Source of the DNA: Ctenosaura bakeri
Lineage: Eukaryota; Chordata; Lepidosauria; Squamata; Iguanidae
NCBI GenBank assembly: GCA_948474755.1
Contig: CAOLHI010000056.1
Span: 744,001 to 808,000, forward strand
DNA: 64,000 nt
Direction: 5' to 3'
The notes under the pieces are model-generated. The model did not search any database. It was not told where the DNA came from and saw nothing but the letters and a program-made list of their open reading frames with translations. The position numbers were made by a program, and so were the translations under genes. Each line of letters starts with the position of its first letter. The stretch's first letter is position 1. Positions 11,357 to 21,636 of this stretch are shown here, in pieces.

Positions 11357-11535
11357 GGCAATTTCCGCACTACACTCTTATAGCGCGATTATTCCACTTT
11401 CAACAACCTATGGAATCCTGGGGTTTGCAGTTTTGGGAGGGGCCGACTGGTCCCTCCCAAAACTGCAAACCCCAGGACTCCATAGGATGTTGAAAGTGGA
11501 ATAATTGCACTATAAGAGTGTAGTGCAGAAATGGC
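11357..11535. mobile_element. Family A foldback MITE, copy A4
   Basis: Symmetric subtype with long arms: GGCAATTTCCGCACTACAC to GTGTAGTGCAGAAATGGC, meeting at GGGAGGGGCCGACTGGTCCC. Exact TTA on both sides (11354-11356 and 11536-11538). Confidence 0.92.
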
Positions 11536-12382
11536 TTATTGTAACCCTATCAATCTTGGTTAGATCCCCCCTGGAATACTGTAGCCCCTACTGGCAGACC
11601 CAGTCCCGGGGGGAAGTATAATATTTAATATCCAAAGTTATTAAGCCAAGAGTTCACTGGATGGACACATAGACGTCCGGGTCTAAACCGAAGCACTACT
11701 ACCCAGGTCAGACCAATGCTCCCCCAGTCATCTCTCCAAGAGGGAAACTTCGAACAGCATGTACACCCACACAATGGATCATCAACAACAATGGCATCTT
11801 GATGGGATTCCATGTCCTCTTGATAAGATTTACAATTACATCAGCAAGACATACATCGATGAGGTCCATTTGCATGATTCGGTCATTGTCCTTTTCTGGG
11901 AAAGAGTCTGCCCCCAAGGCATATTTTGCCCTATAATTGGTCCCCTTTTGGGACTCTCTTCGGAGAACTCCCACTCTTGACTAGTGCCCCAGCATTCTGC
12001 TAGTTCAGAGATCTCCTCAGCATTCTTCCTCTACTGAGCCATCTTTGCTTTGCTTCTTCCCAAGCCAAAGACTACAGGATCAGTCTCTTTCCCTTTGCTT
12101 TTCCCGATCTTCATATCTTTCCGACTCATTAGTCCTTGTGCACTTGTGTGAGTGACTGCTTTGTTGTGTGCATGCATGTCAATATTTTGCCAATTCTGCT
12201 AAATGAACTACTATTAATAGGACATTTGGCCTGGCTCTTGTGTGGTCTGACTCCATAGACATAGAGCCCAAGATCTTGCTGTATTGCACTGCCCTCCACT
12301 TTGCTAAGCAGCGCTCTGCTAATTTCCTCAACCTTTGTATTTTTGGAGCAAATCAGGGTATCCCCCAGGGACCCCCAGAAGT
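11536..12382. other. Mostly unassigned; short CR1-like trace
   Basis: A short trace at about 11560-11580 (GATCCCCCCTGGAATACTG) resembles CR1 coding sequence. I see nothing else that I can name. Confidence 0.3.
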
Positions 12383-12890
12383 CAGGGTAACGATACCATT
12401 TCCAGTTCTGGGCACCACAGTTCAGGAAGGATATTGACAAGGTGGAACGTGTCCAGAGCAGGGTAACCAAATGGTGGAAGGTCTGGAAACCATAAAGCCC
12501 TATGAGAAGAGGATTAGGAAGCTGGGGATGTTTAACCTGGAGAAGTGAAGATGAAGAGCTAACGTGATAGCCATGTTTAAATATTTGAAAGAATGTCATA
12601 TTGAGGATGGGGAGAGTCTGTTTTCTGCTGCTCCAGAGACTAGGAGATGGAGCAAGGTTTTAAACCACTGATTCCACCTAAACCCTAGGAAGAACTTCCT
12701 GATGGTAAGAGCAGCTTGACAGTAGAAGAGGCTGCCTGGGAGTGTGGTGGAGTCTCCTTCTTTGGAGGTTTTTGAACAGATGCTGGATGGCCATCTGTTG
12801 GGAGTGCTTTGATAGGTGTTCCTGCATAGCAGGGGGTTGGACTGGATGGCCCCTGTGGTTTCTTCCAACTCTATTATTCTATGATTCTAT
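12383..12890 (+). mobile_element. CR1 LINE 3' fragment
   Basis: Begins at the segment for [12 protein letters not shown] sequence (CCAGTTCTGGGCACCACAG), runs through the ORF2 end with frameshifts and stops, and finishes with GGGGGTTGGACTGGATGGCC and TTCTATGATTCTAT. More diverged than the copies at 8341 or 53448. Confidence 0.92.
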
Positions 12891-12893
12891 CAC

Positions 12894-13030
12894 TGGGCTT
12901 TCTGGTGGCTGTATGTGTATGACGCTCAGAAGGTTGTCCAGCAAGCTTTCATGGCAAAGCAGAGAATCAAACCCTGGTGTCCAGGATTGTAGTCTAATGC
13001 TCAAATCTCTACATCATGCTAGCTCTCAAC
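12894..13030 (-). repeat. tRNA-derived SINE head fragment
   Basis: Minus strand reads AGAGCTAGCATGATGTAGAG, GAGCATTAGACTACAATCC and CCAGGGTTTGATTCTC, matching the A-box/B-box head of the squamate SINE (compare 58800-58880). It abuts the CR1 tail. Confidence 0.7.
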
Positions 13031-13040
13031 TGAAGTATAC

Positions 13041-13650
13041 CTACATAGAAAAACAGCAGTATCTGTGGTATTGCACAAGTAAATACAAAACTCACTGTTT
13101 ATTAGTACCTTTTCCCCAAAGAATCAAGTGTCAGTTATTCTCTTTCCTGGTTTGCGTTATTAAATATAATCAGATACCCTATCCTCCTCCCCATCCACTA
13201 AGCCTGAAATTTCTGTTTCCAAATGGCATTTAAGTGCAGACCTCATGGTCACAGGGTCAGTCCTGGTTTTGGGCTTGTCCAAAAACTAGCCTGATGAAGA
13301 GTTCTCCAGAATTTTCCACCCCTCTGTGGTATTTGGGGGCTGGTCCTCCTAGAAATATTGGCCAGCAGTGGATTTTGTCCTTCTTTATTCATGCCTGTCT
13401 GTGCAGATGACAGGTAGTACTAAACAGACTTGTGCACTTCTATGTCTGACTGTGTAATGTCCACAGTGAGAAAGGAGGCACTTCAACCTAGGTGGCTCCC
13501 TTTTCAACCTATAGGCCTTAGAAGGTGTCCTTCACGTCTGACTGTTGATGTCAACCGTGACCAGCACCTAAGTAAGAGATCAAGAGGAAAAAAGGCCAAT
13601 GCCAAGCAAGAGCTGGAGCAAAGATGAACTAATCTCTTATTCATACATTT
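13041..13650. other. No recognised feature
   Basis: No gene or repeat recognised. Open frames here (for example 12742-13233) start in the CR1 tail and are chance. Confidence 0.3.
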
Positions 13651-13654
13651 GCCA

Positions 13655-14050
13655 TCTGTTGAAGTTGACATGGTGGCAAATAACAAGAAGAACAAATTGC
13701 CCTTTCTCAGTATTGATTCTTGTTCTTTTCCCATGAATGACATCTTTCACATGATATATCCAAAGTACGAGAATCTCAGTGTAGTCATCTCGACTTCTAG
13801 GAAGACTACAGGCCTGATTTGCTCTCAGACCCATTCATCTTTTGGGCAGTCCGTGGTATCTGTAGAACTCTCCTCCAGCACCACATATCAAATAAGTCAG
13901 TTCTTTTCCTATCAGTTTTCTTCACCATCCTGCTTTCTCAACTATACTCAACTCAAACACTATAGTGTGGAAGAATCTGAGTTTGGTATTTAAGAATGCA
14001 TCTTGATACCTTAGGATCTGATCTAGTTCCTTCATAGGCCCTTCCAAGTC
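13655..14050 (-). mobile_element. RTE/BovB-type LINE fragment
   Basis: Aligns in order with the fragments at 18670-19144 and 51005-51545: GACATGGTGGCA (tail), ATGACATCTTTCACATG, CAAAGTACGAGAATCTCAG, CAGACCCATTCATCTTTTG, ACTCTCCTCCAGCACC, CTTCACCATCC. On the minus strand this corresponds to the C-terminal end of an RTE-type reverse transcriptase (motif LRFSYFGHIMRR in better copies). Decayed. Confidence 0.7.
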
Positions 14051-14053
14051 TTA

Positions 14054-14434
14054 GGCCCTTTCCTCATGTTACCCGCTCGCGGAGGTGGGGGGTGCCATTT
14101 GTGCAAGCAGACTCTTGTGTGAGGCACTCGCATCGCTCCTCCGTTCTCCTGCAGCTGGGTTGCTGGTCATGCGGCCATTGCGTGAACACCCCTTCCCTTC
14201 CTTCCGCAGTGCAGCCGACACACTGCAGGGCAGGTAAGTGTGTGAGGGCCCCGGGGAGCATTGCGCGACCGCGCAGCATTTTCAGCTTAGAGCTGAAAAT
14301 AAAAAAATCCTTGCGCGGCTCGCTTTAGGCTCGTGAGCATCGCATAAATGGGAGTGTGTCGTATGGACCGCCGCTCCCATTTACACGACGCTCAAGGGGC
14401 CCTCTCGCAAAAGAAACTGCGTGCGAAAAGGGCC
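14054..14434 (-). mobile_element. Family B MITE, copy B2 (inverted)
   Basis: Starts GGCCCTTTCCTCATGTTACC and ends CGTGCGAAAAGGGCC; flanks TTA/TCA. In this orientation the donor motif CAGGTAAGTG lies on the plus strand at 14231-14240, and the hairpin with TAAATGGGAGTG and CTCCCATTTACACGACGCTC is near 14345-14392. About 93% of the length of B1. Confidence 0.87.
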
Positions 14435-14440
14435 TCAGAG

Positions 14441-14637
14441 TTTTTCTGAACTACACTGTTATAGTGCTATTATTCCACTTTGAACATCCTGTGGAATTCT
14501 GGGGTTTGTAGTTTACTGAGGCCAAAGAGCTCTCTGGCTGAGAATTCTAAAGGCTCCTCCCTAAACTGCAAATCCCAGGATTCCGTAGGAGGTTGGAAGT
14601 GGAATAGCACTATTAACAGAGTAGTGTGGAAATTGTC
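14441..14637. mobile_element. Family A MITE, copy A5
   Basis: TTTTTCTGAACTACACTG through ATTATTCCACTTTGAAC to GTGTGGAAATTGTC. Asymmetric subtype, decayed ends, starting a few bases after B2. Confidence 0.8.
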
Positions 14638-14649
14638 TTAATCTTCTTT

Positions 14650-14764
14650 TGATTTCTTGCCTCTAGTCTCCATTTTGGTGAATGACCAAAGTTTCCCAAC
14701 AGAAGTTAAGCTACCTTGGGTCCCAGTCCAGGAGAAACGTGGCAGACAAATAAATAAATAAATA
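14650..14764 (+). repeat. LINE 3' tail fragment with (AAAT)n end
   Basis: GCTACCTTGGGTCCCAGTCC, GGAGAAACGTGGCAG and ACAAATAAATAAATAAATA form the typical 3' end of a squamate L2-type LINE. Confidence 0.55.
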
Positions 14765-14789
14765 GTTGGACATTTTTGGTCCGACATAA

Positions 14790-15090
14790 AACATCTGTAT
14801 TCAAGTTAGGGAAGCAGAAGTTTGCATGTGGTGACATTGCTCATCATTCATACAGATGTGCGTTGCTCATGCAGATGGGCTGCACGCTCAGTTGTACAGT
14901 GTCACATTTGTCTGATGACATGGCATTGTGCAACTGTCACATAGCTCTGTGAACCCAAATTTCTGCTCTATCTCCTTCATGTAGGGGCTCAACCATGAGT
15001 GGCAGCTGACTGCGTATGCCGATGGATTGTCTGCGCAAAGAAGTGGCAACTTTTGCACCCTAGAGTGAATGGCTTGTGAAGCAGACATTT
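14790..15090 (+). repeat. Family E (GTGCAT-rich) repeat, decayed copy
   Basis: AAGTTTGCATGTGGTGACAT, TGCTCATGCAGATGGGCTGC and CAGTTGTACAGTGTCAC share words and spacing with 7005-7215 and 62655-63135. Assignment is tentative. Confidence 0.45.
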
Positions 15091-15109
15091 GAAAACCCAT
15101 CAGAATTGG

Positions 15110-15560
15110 GTCTCTTGCCCAAGTTTACGATAATAAACTCGACAGGGCAAGCTGACTCCATCCAGCAATGTTTTAATTATCCTTCTCACTATTATGAGGA
15201 ACTTCTGCAGCTCTTCAGGTTATTATACAGTAAATAACCAGTTTTCTAAAGGACAGAGCTGTTTTAATTATATGACAATGAATGCATAATTATTATGTTT
15301 GTTAGGAGTGAATCACAAGACAACAGACTTGATACTGCTGCTCTAGTTAGTGCATCTTAATTACTTTTTCATTTATTTTGCATATAAAAGCTATTTGCTA
15401 ATTGTCTTTGCTGTAAATATGCAAAATATAATTAGTCATTCATAATTCTTTATGTGTTATCTAACTGTACATTTGTTACTGAGGAATATATATTAAAGTT
15501 TGAATATTTAATGGGCTTTGGTGGCAGAGAACATTTTTTGTACTAACTTTGCCGGAAAAA
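15110..15560. other. AT-rich candidate conserved enhancer-like block
   Basis: No transposon. Dense TAATTA/AATTAT words, GCATATAAAAGC, TTTGCTAATTGTC, ATATGCAAAATATAATTAG and ATGCATAATTATTATG, which resemble homeodomain and POU/octamer sites. Similar composition to the blocks at 1-4560 and 42650-48560. Inferred from motif density only. Confidence 0.4.
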
Positions 15561-15940
15561 TATTAGAGGGATGGCGTGAAAGCCTCTATTTAACCCCTTT
15601 CCCTGTACAAACAAATGTTTCCTCCATGAGGGACTGATAGCTGGAAGCATGGGGCAGACCAAAAGCTGGTTCTGCATTTATGCTTCAAAACTGGAACATA
15701 AAATCAGGGACAAATAAGCAAAATATAGGCCACGTGAACTTGTACAGCATTAAACCATTGGCAGAGGCACCTCTGCTGTTAGCAAGAGTGTGAAAATCTT
15801 CCTAGGAGGCTGATTCAGGGAGGTAAAGGCAACAACAAGGAAAAACTGCCAGACATTTACTTTCCTCACGTATTTTTACCAACAGGGATCAGGAGAGGTA
15901 CTTGTAGGACTTTCTGACTCATCTGTCAAAATAACTTGAC
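15561..15940. other. No recognised feature
   Basis: Nothing recognised between the AT-rich block and the CR1 fragment. Confidence 0.3.
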
Positions 15941-15941
15941 T

Positions 15942-16879
15942 GGTTCATCTGGAATACTGTGTTCAGTTCTGGGCACCTCAATTCAAGAAGGATATTGACA
16001 AGCTGGAGTGTGTCCAGAGGAGGGGGACCAAAATGGTGAAGGGTCTGGAAGCCATGAAGCCCTATGAGGAGCGACTTAGGGAGCTGGGGAAGTTTAGTCT
16101 GCAGAAGGTTAAGAGGGGACATGATAGCCATGTTTAAATATCTGTCATGTTGAGGATGAGGAAAGTCTGTTTTCTACTGCTCCAGAGACTACGGCCCTTT
16201 TCGCACGCAGTTTCTGTTGCGAGAGGGTCCCTTGAGTGTTGCGTAAATGGGAGCGGCGGTCCATACAACGCACTCCCATTTACGTGATGCTCAAGAGCCA
16301 GACACAGAGCGAACGTGCTCCTTTTTATTTTCGGCTTTAAGCCGAAAATGGTGTGCAGTCGCACAGTGCTCCCAGGGCCCGCGCGCATTTACCTGCTGTG
16401 CGGTGCGTCAGGCGAGCTGGGCCGGTTGCGCTTCCTCCCCCAGCGCAGCTTACAGCTCCCAGGCTGCACTGTAGAAGGAAGGGGCGGGGTGCTCACACGA
16501 CGGTCGTGCAACCAGGAAGCCAGCTGCGGGAGAACGGAGGAGCGATGCGGGTGCTTTGCGCAAGAGGCTGCTTGTGTGAATGGCACCCCCCACCTCCACG
16601 AGCAGGTAACGTGTGGAAAGGGTCTAGGAAAAGGAGCAATGGATTCAAGCTGCAGGAAAGGAGATTCTACCTGAACCTCAGGAAGAACTTCTTGAGGGTC
16701 AGAGCTGTCCGGCAGTGGAATATGCTGCCTCCATGGAGTGTGGTGGAGTGTCCTTCTTTGGCGGTTTTTGAGCAGAGGCTGGAGGGCCATCTGTTGGGAA
16801 TGCTTTGATGTGGGTTCCTGCCTGGCAGGGGATTGGACTAGATGGCTCCTATGGACCCTTCCAAGTCTATGATTCTATG
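15942..16879 (+). mobile_element. CR1 LINE 3' fragment split by family B
   Basis: The CR1 part reads CATCTGGAATACTGTGTTCAG to CTCCAGAGACTA, is interrupted at 16193-16624, and resumes with AGGAAAAGGAGCAATGGATT to TCTATGATTCTATGG. Coding frame has an internal deletion near 16138-16150. Confidence 0.93.
16193..16624 (+). mobile_element. Family B MITE, copy B3 (nested in CR1)
   Basis: GGCCCTTTTCGCACGC to GTGTGGAAAGGGTC, flanked by TAC/TAG; the CR1 empty site is GACTAGGAC, so TAG was the target. Strong paired arms: TAAATGGGAGCG with CTCCCATTTACG, and TTTTCGGCTTTAAGCCGAAAA (perfect hairpin, 16329-16349). Donor-like GCAGGTAAATG on the minus strand near 16387-16396. Confidence 0.9.
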
Positions 16880-16959
16880 GTTTGAGGTTATTATATACCT
16901 TGATTTGGGTGTAGAGCTGTCAGGTCAGACTTAGGGATGTAAATCCTTGATTATTTCAA

Positions 16960-17330
16960 CCTCATATGTGAAAATGAATAATTATGGCAGTTTTCTCTCT
17001 GCTCCAGGGGGAAAAAATGAATCTTTCTCCATAGGATACTCCTCATATCTGAGTATCCTGAACTCTTGCAGAAGAATCATTTGCATAGGAAATAAATCCT
17101 TTTTCTGCAAAAATGCTGTTTTCTGCACAATAAAACTATGCATAGGAAGCAAAGTTTTTTTCCTGTGCAGAAAACATGTTTTTTTCTGTGCAGAAAACAC
17201 TTTTATATACAAAACTCCCATGTGTTATACAGCGCAGAATAATTTGCTTGCAATCCTCTGGGATGTTAGAATACTGGAAGAAAACTGTTTAAGATTCTCT
17301 CTCATCTTTTATTCTTCCCAATTTTTTTTT
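16960..17330. repeat. Family F repeat (TTTTCTGTGCAGAAAA words), copy 1
   Basis: Repeated near-palindromic words TTTTCTGCAAAAA, TTTTCTGCACAATAAAA, CCTGTGCAGAAAACATG and TTTCTGTGCAGAAAACAC lie between 17100 and 17205. Copies with the same word type are at 18030-18290 and 20790-21260. No family recognised. Confidence 0.55.
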
Positions 17331-17484
17331 CCAGGAAATGGATAGTGGTCCATATTATTTCCATCCCTTGCCAGAACTATCCCAGGCCCTGAGATTTCAA
17401 AATCAAAACCTGAGATCCAAGGATGACCCTTTATAATGTTGGGGGTGGGCTGGGACTTGGTGATTGTATGGGCATGATCATACA

Positions 17485-18050
17485 AGGATAGAACAGTGTG
17501 GTGTAATGCACTGAGTTTAGGAGCAGGAGTCCAAAAGACCAGGCTTTGAATCCCAGTTCAGCCAGGTAAATTCCTTGGGTGATTTGGGGCAAATCACACT
17601 CTTTTCAGACTCAGGTCCTTTTTGCACGCAGTTTCTATAGCGCGAGAGCCCCTTGAGCGTCGCGTAAACGGGAGCGTTGGTCCATACAACGCACTCCCAT
17701 TCACGTGACGCTCATGAGCCTTAAGCGGGACGCGCGCGCATTTTCTTATTTTTGGCTCTAAGCTGAAAATACTGCATGATCGCGCAACGCTAGCAGGGCC
17801 CTCGTGCACTTACCTGTGTGCGGTGCATTGGACGAGCGGGCCAGTCACGCTTCCTCCCCCAGGACATTCTACAGCTCCCAGACTGCACTGCAGAAGGAAG
17901 GAAGGGATGCTCGCGCGACCAGCAAACAGCTGCAGGAGGCAGAAGGGCTGCCGTGAGCGGCTTGCGCTAGCGCCGCCCCCCACCACCGCGATGAAGGTAA
18001 GGTGCGAAAAGGGCCTCAGAGGGAAGCCAATGGCAGACTACCTTTTCTGC
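17485..18050 (+). repeat. tRNA-derived SINE split by family B
   Basis: Head TGTGGTGTAATGCACTGAG, B-box-like GGCTTTGAATCCC and AAATCACACTC are present to 17613, and the body resumes at 18016 with TCAGAGGGAAGCCAATGGC. The join restores the SINE order seen elsewhere (CTCAGAGGAAGGCAATGGC). Confidence 0.75.
17614..18015 (+). mobile_element. Family B MITE, copy B4 (nested in SINE)
   Basis: GGTCCTTTTTGCACGC to GTGCGAAAAGGGCC with exact TCA on both sides. Donor motif CAGGTAAGT on the minus strand at 17808-17816. Hairpin arms GCGTAAACGGGAGCG and CTCCCATTCACGTGACGCTC. Confidence 0.9.
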
Positions 18051-18290
18051 ACCTTTTTTAAATCCAGAAATATTAGTTTTGCACAGAAAATGTGGCCTCC
18101 TTTGCAGAGCACACTGTTTTCTGTGCAAAAAATACCATGTGAAAATTTTGTGCACAATAAATCTCAACTGCAAGTAGTATGTGAAAACTGCACAGATTTT
18201 GAATGCTTTCTTATTTCAAGAAGAGAACTGTTAAAATTATTTGTTGATTCCTTGAAGACGAAAATTGTGAAGAATTACATTCCTATCATC
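18030..18290 (+). repeat. Family F repeat, copy 2
   Basis: TTTTGCACAGAAAATGTGG, GTTTTCTGTGCAAAAAAT and GAAAACTGCACAGATTTTG are followed by CAAGAAGAGAACTGTTAAAA and GAAGAATTACATTCC. The latter part is the reverse complement of 20805-20900, so copies 2 and 3 are homologous beyond the short words. Confidence 0.65.
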
Positions 18291-18669
18291 TGGCTGCCTT
18301 TTTGGGGGGGGGGCGGGGACAGTGGTCATCTCTTTCCCAGATTTCCACCATATTCCCCACAGATCTGGGAAGGAGACATCTCTCATTTACTCTCACTTAT
18401 AGGAGAGCAGCCAACATCCCGCACCCTGATGCAGTCCCTTTCTGGTACGTTTGTAGGTCCAACAGTGCAAGATCTTTTCCCCATGCGATGCAGGCACTGA
18501 GGTCTTGAGGTTTTTAATGGTCTGCTCCTTTTCTGCTTTTCTTGATTTTCTTGAATTGTTCTTGCCCTTTGACTGCTTTTACTGAGCTGAATCTGGACCA
18601 GCACCTAAATCCAATTCTTAGTCCCAAAAAGGTGAAACCCGCTTGAACCAATAAGGGTTAGCTAAATTG
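18291..18669. other. Unassigned, possibly the rest of family F
   Basis: GGATTTCC/AGATCTGGGAAGG traces may continue family F. A G9 run lies near 18303-18312. No gene. Confidence 0.3.
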
Positions 18670-19144
18670 TTGATGTGTTGTTGACTTCTGTCAAGTTGAC
18701 TTCAACTTATGGCAACCCTATGGATGAGCGATCTTCCTTGGTTGAGTCAATCCACCTGTTAAGTGGTCTTTTTCTCTCCCTGCTTTCCAACTTAGCAAGC
18801 ATTATTATCTTTTCAGATGAATCATGTCTTCTCATGATATTCGCAAAGTAGGACAGCCTTAGTTTAGTCACTGTGGCTTCTAGGGAGAGTTCAAGCATGA
18901 TTTGCTCTAGACCCATTCTTTTGTCTTTTTAGCCATCCGGGGTCTCCACAGAACTCTTCTCCAGCAGCACATTTTGAATGAGTTGATTTTCTTCCGATCA
19001 GCTTTCTTCACTGTTCAGCTTTCACAACCAAATATAGAAATTGCCAATATGATGGTAAAGACAATCCTGACTTTAGTATTCAATTATGTATCTTGACACG
19101 TCAGGATCTTGTCTAGCTCATTCACTAGGCCCTTCCACGTCGTT
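18670..19144 (-). mobile_element. RTE/BovB-type LINE 3' fragment
   Basis: Minus-strand translation at 18707-18916 includes TKLRLSYFANIMRRHDSSEK, then IIMLAKLESRERKRPLNRW and IDSTKED, the C-terminal end typical of RTE/BovB reverse transcriptases (usual form IMRRxDSLEKxIMLGKxEGxRRRGRPxxRWxD). Towards 18670 is the tail AACTTATGGCAACCC-like 3' region. 5'-truncated and broken. Confidence 0.8.
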
Positions 19145-19325
19145 GGCTGTTTCCGCACTAGGCTGTTACAGCGGGATTATTCCACTTTCAACATCCTATG
19201 GAATCCTGGGGTTTGCAATTTAGGGAAGGGTCCCAAGGACCCCTTCCTAAACTGCAAACCCCAGGATTCCATAGGATGTTGAAAGTGGAATAACTGCACT
19301 GTAACAGCCTTGTGCAGAAATGGTC
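19145..19325. mobile_element. Family A foldback MITE, copy A6
   Basis: GGCTGTTTCCGCACTAGG to GTGCAGAAATGGTC with nearly full-length arms meeting at GGGAAGGGTCCCAAGGACCC. No clear duplication left. It abuts the BovB fragment. Confidence 0.88.
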
Positions 19326-19454
19326 CTAGTTTTCTTCTGATTTCTTGACTGCAGTTCCCATTCTGATTAATGACTTAGCCAAGGTATGGAAAATTTTAAA
19401 TTTTTTCAATGTCTTCATTGTCTGTTTTAAATCATCTGTCACACTTTGAGCCAC

Positions 19455-19520
19455 AGAAAAAGTGGAAAGTTCACCTTAGGGTCACCATAAGTCAGAAAGG
19501 AGTTGAAGACACACAATAAC
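19455..19520 (+). repeat. SINE 3' tail fragment
   Basis: GTTCACCTTAGGGTCACC, ATAAGTCAGAAAGGAGTTG and ACACACAATAAC match the 3' tail of the SINE at 58800-59000. Confidence 0.6.
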
Positions 19521-20424
19521 AGCAAATCACTGGTGGTGGTGGTGGTAGTGGTTATTATTATTGATTATTATTATTATTATTAAATGTAAGCCTGCCTTTG
19601 CACTTTCTGTCTTGTCTTTCTTCAGTAATCATTCCAAACCTTTACTGTGTCCTACTAGTAGTACGGTGTCACCTGTGTATCTTAAATGGTTGATGCGCTT
19701 TCCTCCAATTTTCACACCTCCTTCCTCTGAGAGTAATCCTGCTTCTCATCTGATATGTTCAGTGTACAAGTTAAATAGATAAGGTGATAAAATGCAGCCT
19801 TGCCTGGCCCCCTTGCCATTTGAAAACTTTTCCCTTTCTCCGTATTCTGTCCTAAAAGTAGCCTGTTGTCCTGCATGCAAGTTGCAAATCAGGACAATCA
19901 AATGTTTGACCCTTCTGTAAATTCCATGAATTTGATGGGTCTACTCTAGTTGAAACCAACATTTGGATTTAAGTCTACACTTAGATCCAACCCAGCTCCC
20001 TGCTGGCATCGTTGTTGCTGATTTTCAATGGAGACATTTTTATGTATCTTTTCAGAATTTTTGTTTTTAATTAGTTGCTAATTAGTTGATTTTTTTTTTT
20101 AACATTGTGATTGCTATCAGTCACTTTGAATTGCTGGAAAGAGGTAACATCTGTTAGGTATCTGGCTTGGTATCTTGAAGCAGATAGATGTGTGTTTCTC
20201 TCCCTGCAGCTCAGGGGTGAACAAAGTGCAGGCCATGTGCTAGATTTGTTCTCCTAGGGGTTAAAATGCATTTTCCCCCATTGGCTTTTACTCTGGAATG
20301 CACCAAAATGTCCTCTAGGAATTAGGGAGTGCATTCCCACCTTGTTTGGAGACCCACATCAATCTGTTTAATGTGGTTGCTTACTTAATTTTTTAACTTT
20401 TGTATTGACTACTCTTTTAACTTT
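19521..20424. other. Mostly unassigned; short trinucleotide repeats
   Basis: (GGT)n near 19531-19548 and (ATT)n near 19554-19582. GGGTCTACTCTAGTTG at about 19938 is a word shared with 22823, 48613 and 49820, so it is a piece of an old dispersed repeat. Nothing else recognised. Confidence 0.35.
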
Positions 20425-20579
20425 GGCCATTTCCGCGCTAGACTGTTATACTGCTAGTATTCCACCTTCAACATCCTATGGAATCCCCGAAGGCTCTTCC
20501 CTAAACTGCAAACTCCAGGATTCCATAGGATGTTGAAAGTGGAATAATAGCACTATAACAGTCTAGTGTGGAAATAGCC
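20425..20579. mobile_element. Family A foldback MITE, copy A7
   Basis: GGCCATTTCCGCGCTAGAC to GTCTAGTGTGGAAATAGCC, symmetric subtype with a slightly deleted centre; TTT on both sides. Confidence 0.9.
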
Positions 20580-20660
20580 TTTGTTTCATTTTATATTCTG
20601 TTGTGAACAGCATTGGATCCCATACTGGGAGAATGTCAAGATATACACTAGTTAGATGGA

Positions 20661-20661
20661 T

Positions 20662-20699
<38 letters not shown>

Positions 20700-20711
20700 C
20701 AGAAAGATAGA
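20661..20711. repeat. (GATA)n microsatellite
   Basis: About 10-12 GATA units with one C interruption. Confidence 0.95.
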
Positions 20712-20789
20712 TTTTCCTGCACCCAAACTCAGAGTTCCTTTGTGTTAGCAGGCCAAGGAGAAGATTTCCACCCTCCCCTTCCCCTTCTC

Positions 20790-21260
20790 CACAAAGCTTT
20801 CTGTTGGGATGTAATTCTTCACTAGTTTTCTTCCTGAAGGAAGCAATGAGTAATTTTAGCAATTTTTTTCCTGCTGCAACAATGTCTTCAAGAACCGTGC
20901 AGTTTTCAAAGTCTATGCACAATTTAGGACTTATTCTGCGCAAAATTCGCAAAATTTGCACACAGTTTTTTTTTTTTTTTGCACAGAAGGCAGCATTTTT
21001 ATGTATGTGTGTGCTGGAAATAGCATTTTCTGCAAAAATACTGTTGTCTGCATTGAAAAAGGTGTTTCCTGGAAAAAAAAACCCAAACCTGTTTGCTAAG
21101 CAAATCAATAAAAAATTAGCACAGATGAGCACAGGATAAGTTATATCATTTTCTACACAGTAGACAGTTTTTTCTATGCAGGAAATACTGTTTCTCACAC
21201 AGAAACTGCTGCTTTTTGTGCAAGCACATGTACATTTTGTACAGAACAGTTTACCCAAAT
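20790..21260 (-). repeat. Family F repeat, copy 3
   Basis: On the minus strand, a series of TGTGCAGAAAA/TTTTCTGCA words at irregular 25-40 base spacing, ending with GAAGAATTACATCCC homologous to copy 2. A minus-strand frame stays open for 231 codons (21258-20563), but it is cysteine- and lysine-rich without domain similarity and crosses the A7 element, so I treat it as chance. Confidence 0.6.
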
Positions 21261-21469
21261 GGTGAAGACTCTCATTGAACCAGGAGACTTCTCGTTACAA
21301 TTTCTTGACATTTAAAAAATGTGGGCTTTTTACCATTTTGCAAATATTTTCAAACGTTCATTCCATTACTATTTGCAGCATTTTCTAAAAATGTGAAGCA
21401 TTACTGAGTCACTCACATCTCTTTCCCCATCTGCAATCTGAAATGGTACAGTCTGAGCAGAGGCTTAAA

Positions 21470-21636
21470 GGCCATTTCTGCACTAGACTGTTACAGTGCA
21501 GTTATTCCACTTTCAACATCTTATGGAATCCTGGGGTTTGCAGTTTAGGGAGGGGCTGGAAACTGCAAACCCCAGGATTCCATAGGATGTTGCAAGTGGA
21601 ATAATCGCACTCTAACAGTGTAGGGTGAAAATGGCC
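21470..21636. mobile_element. Family A foldback MITE, copy A8
   Basis: GGCCATTTCTGCACTAGAC to GTAGGGTGAAAATGGCC; arms meet at GGGAGGGGCTGGAAACTGC. TAAA precedes and follows it. Confidence 0.9.

Noticed and set aside
17823..18500. 225-codon open frame on the plus strand
   Set aside because: It spans the right half of B4, a SINE piece and family F, so its composition is explained by repeats.
20563..21258. 231-codon open frame on the minus strand
   Set aside because: It runs through family F words, a GATA microsatellite and into the A7 element, is cysteine- and lysine-rich, and has no recognisable domain.
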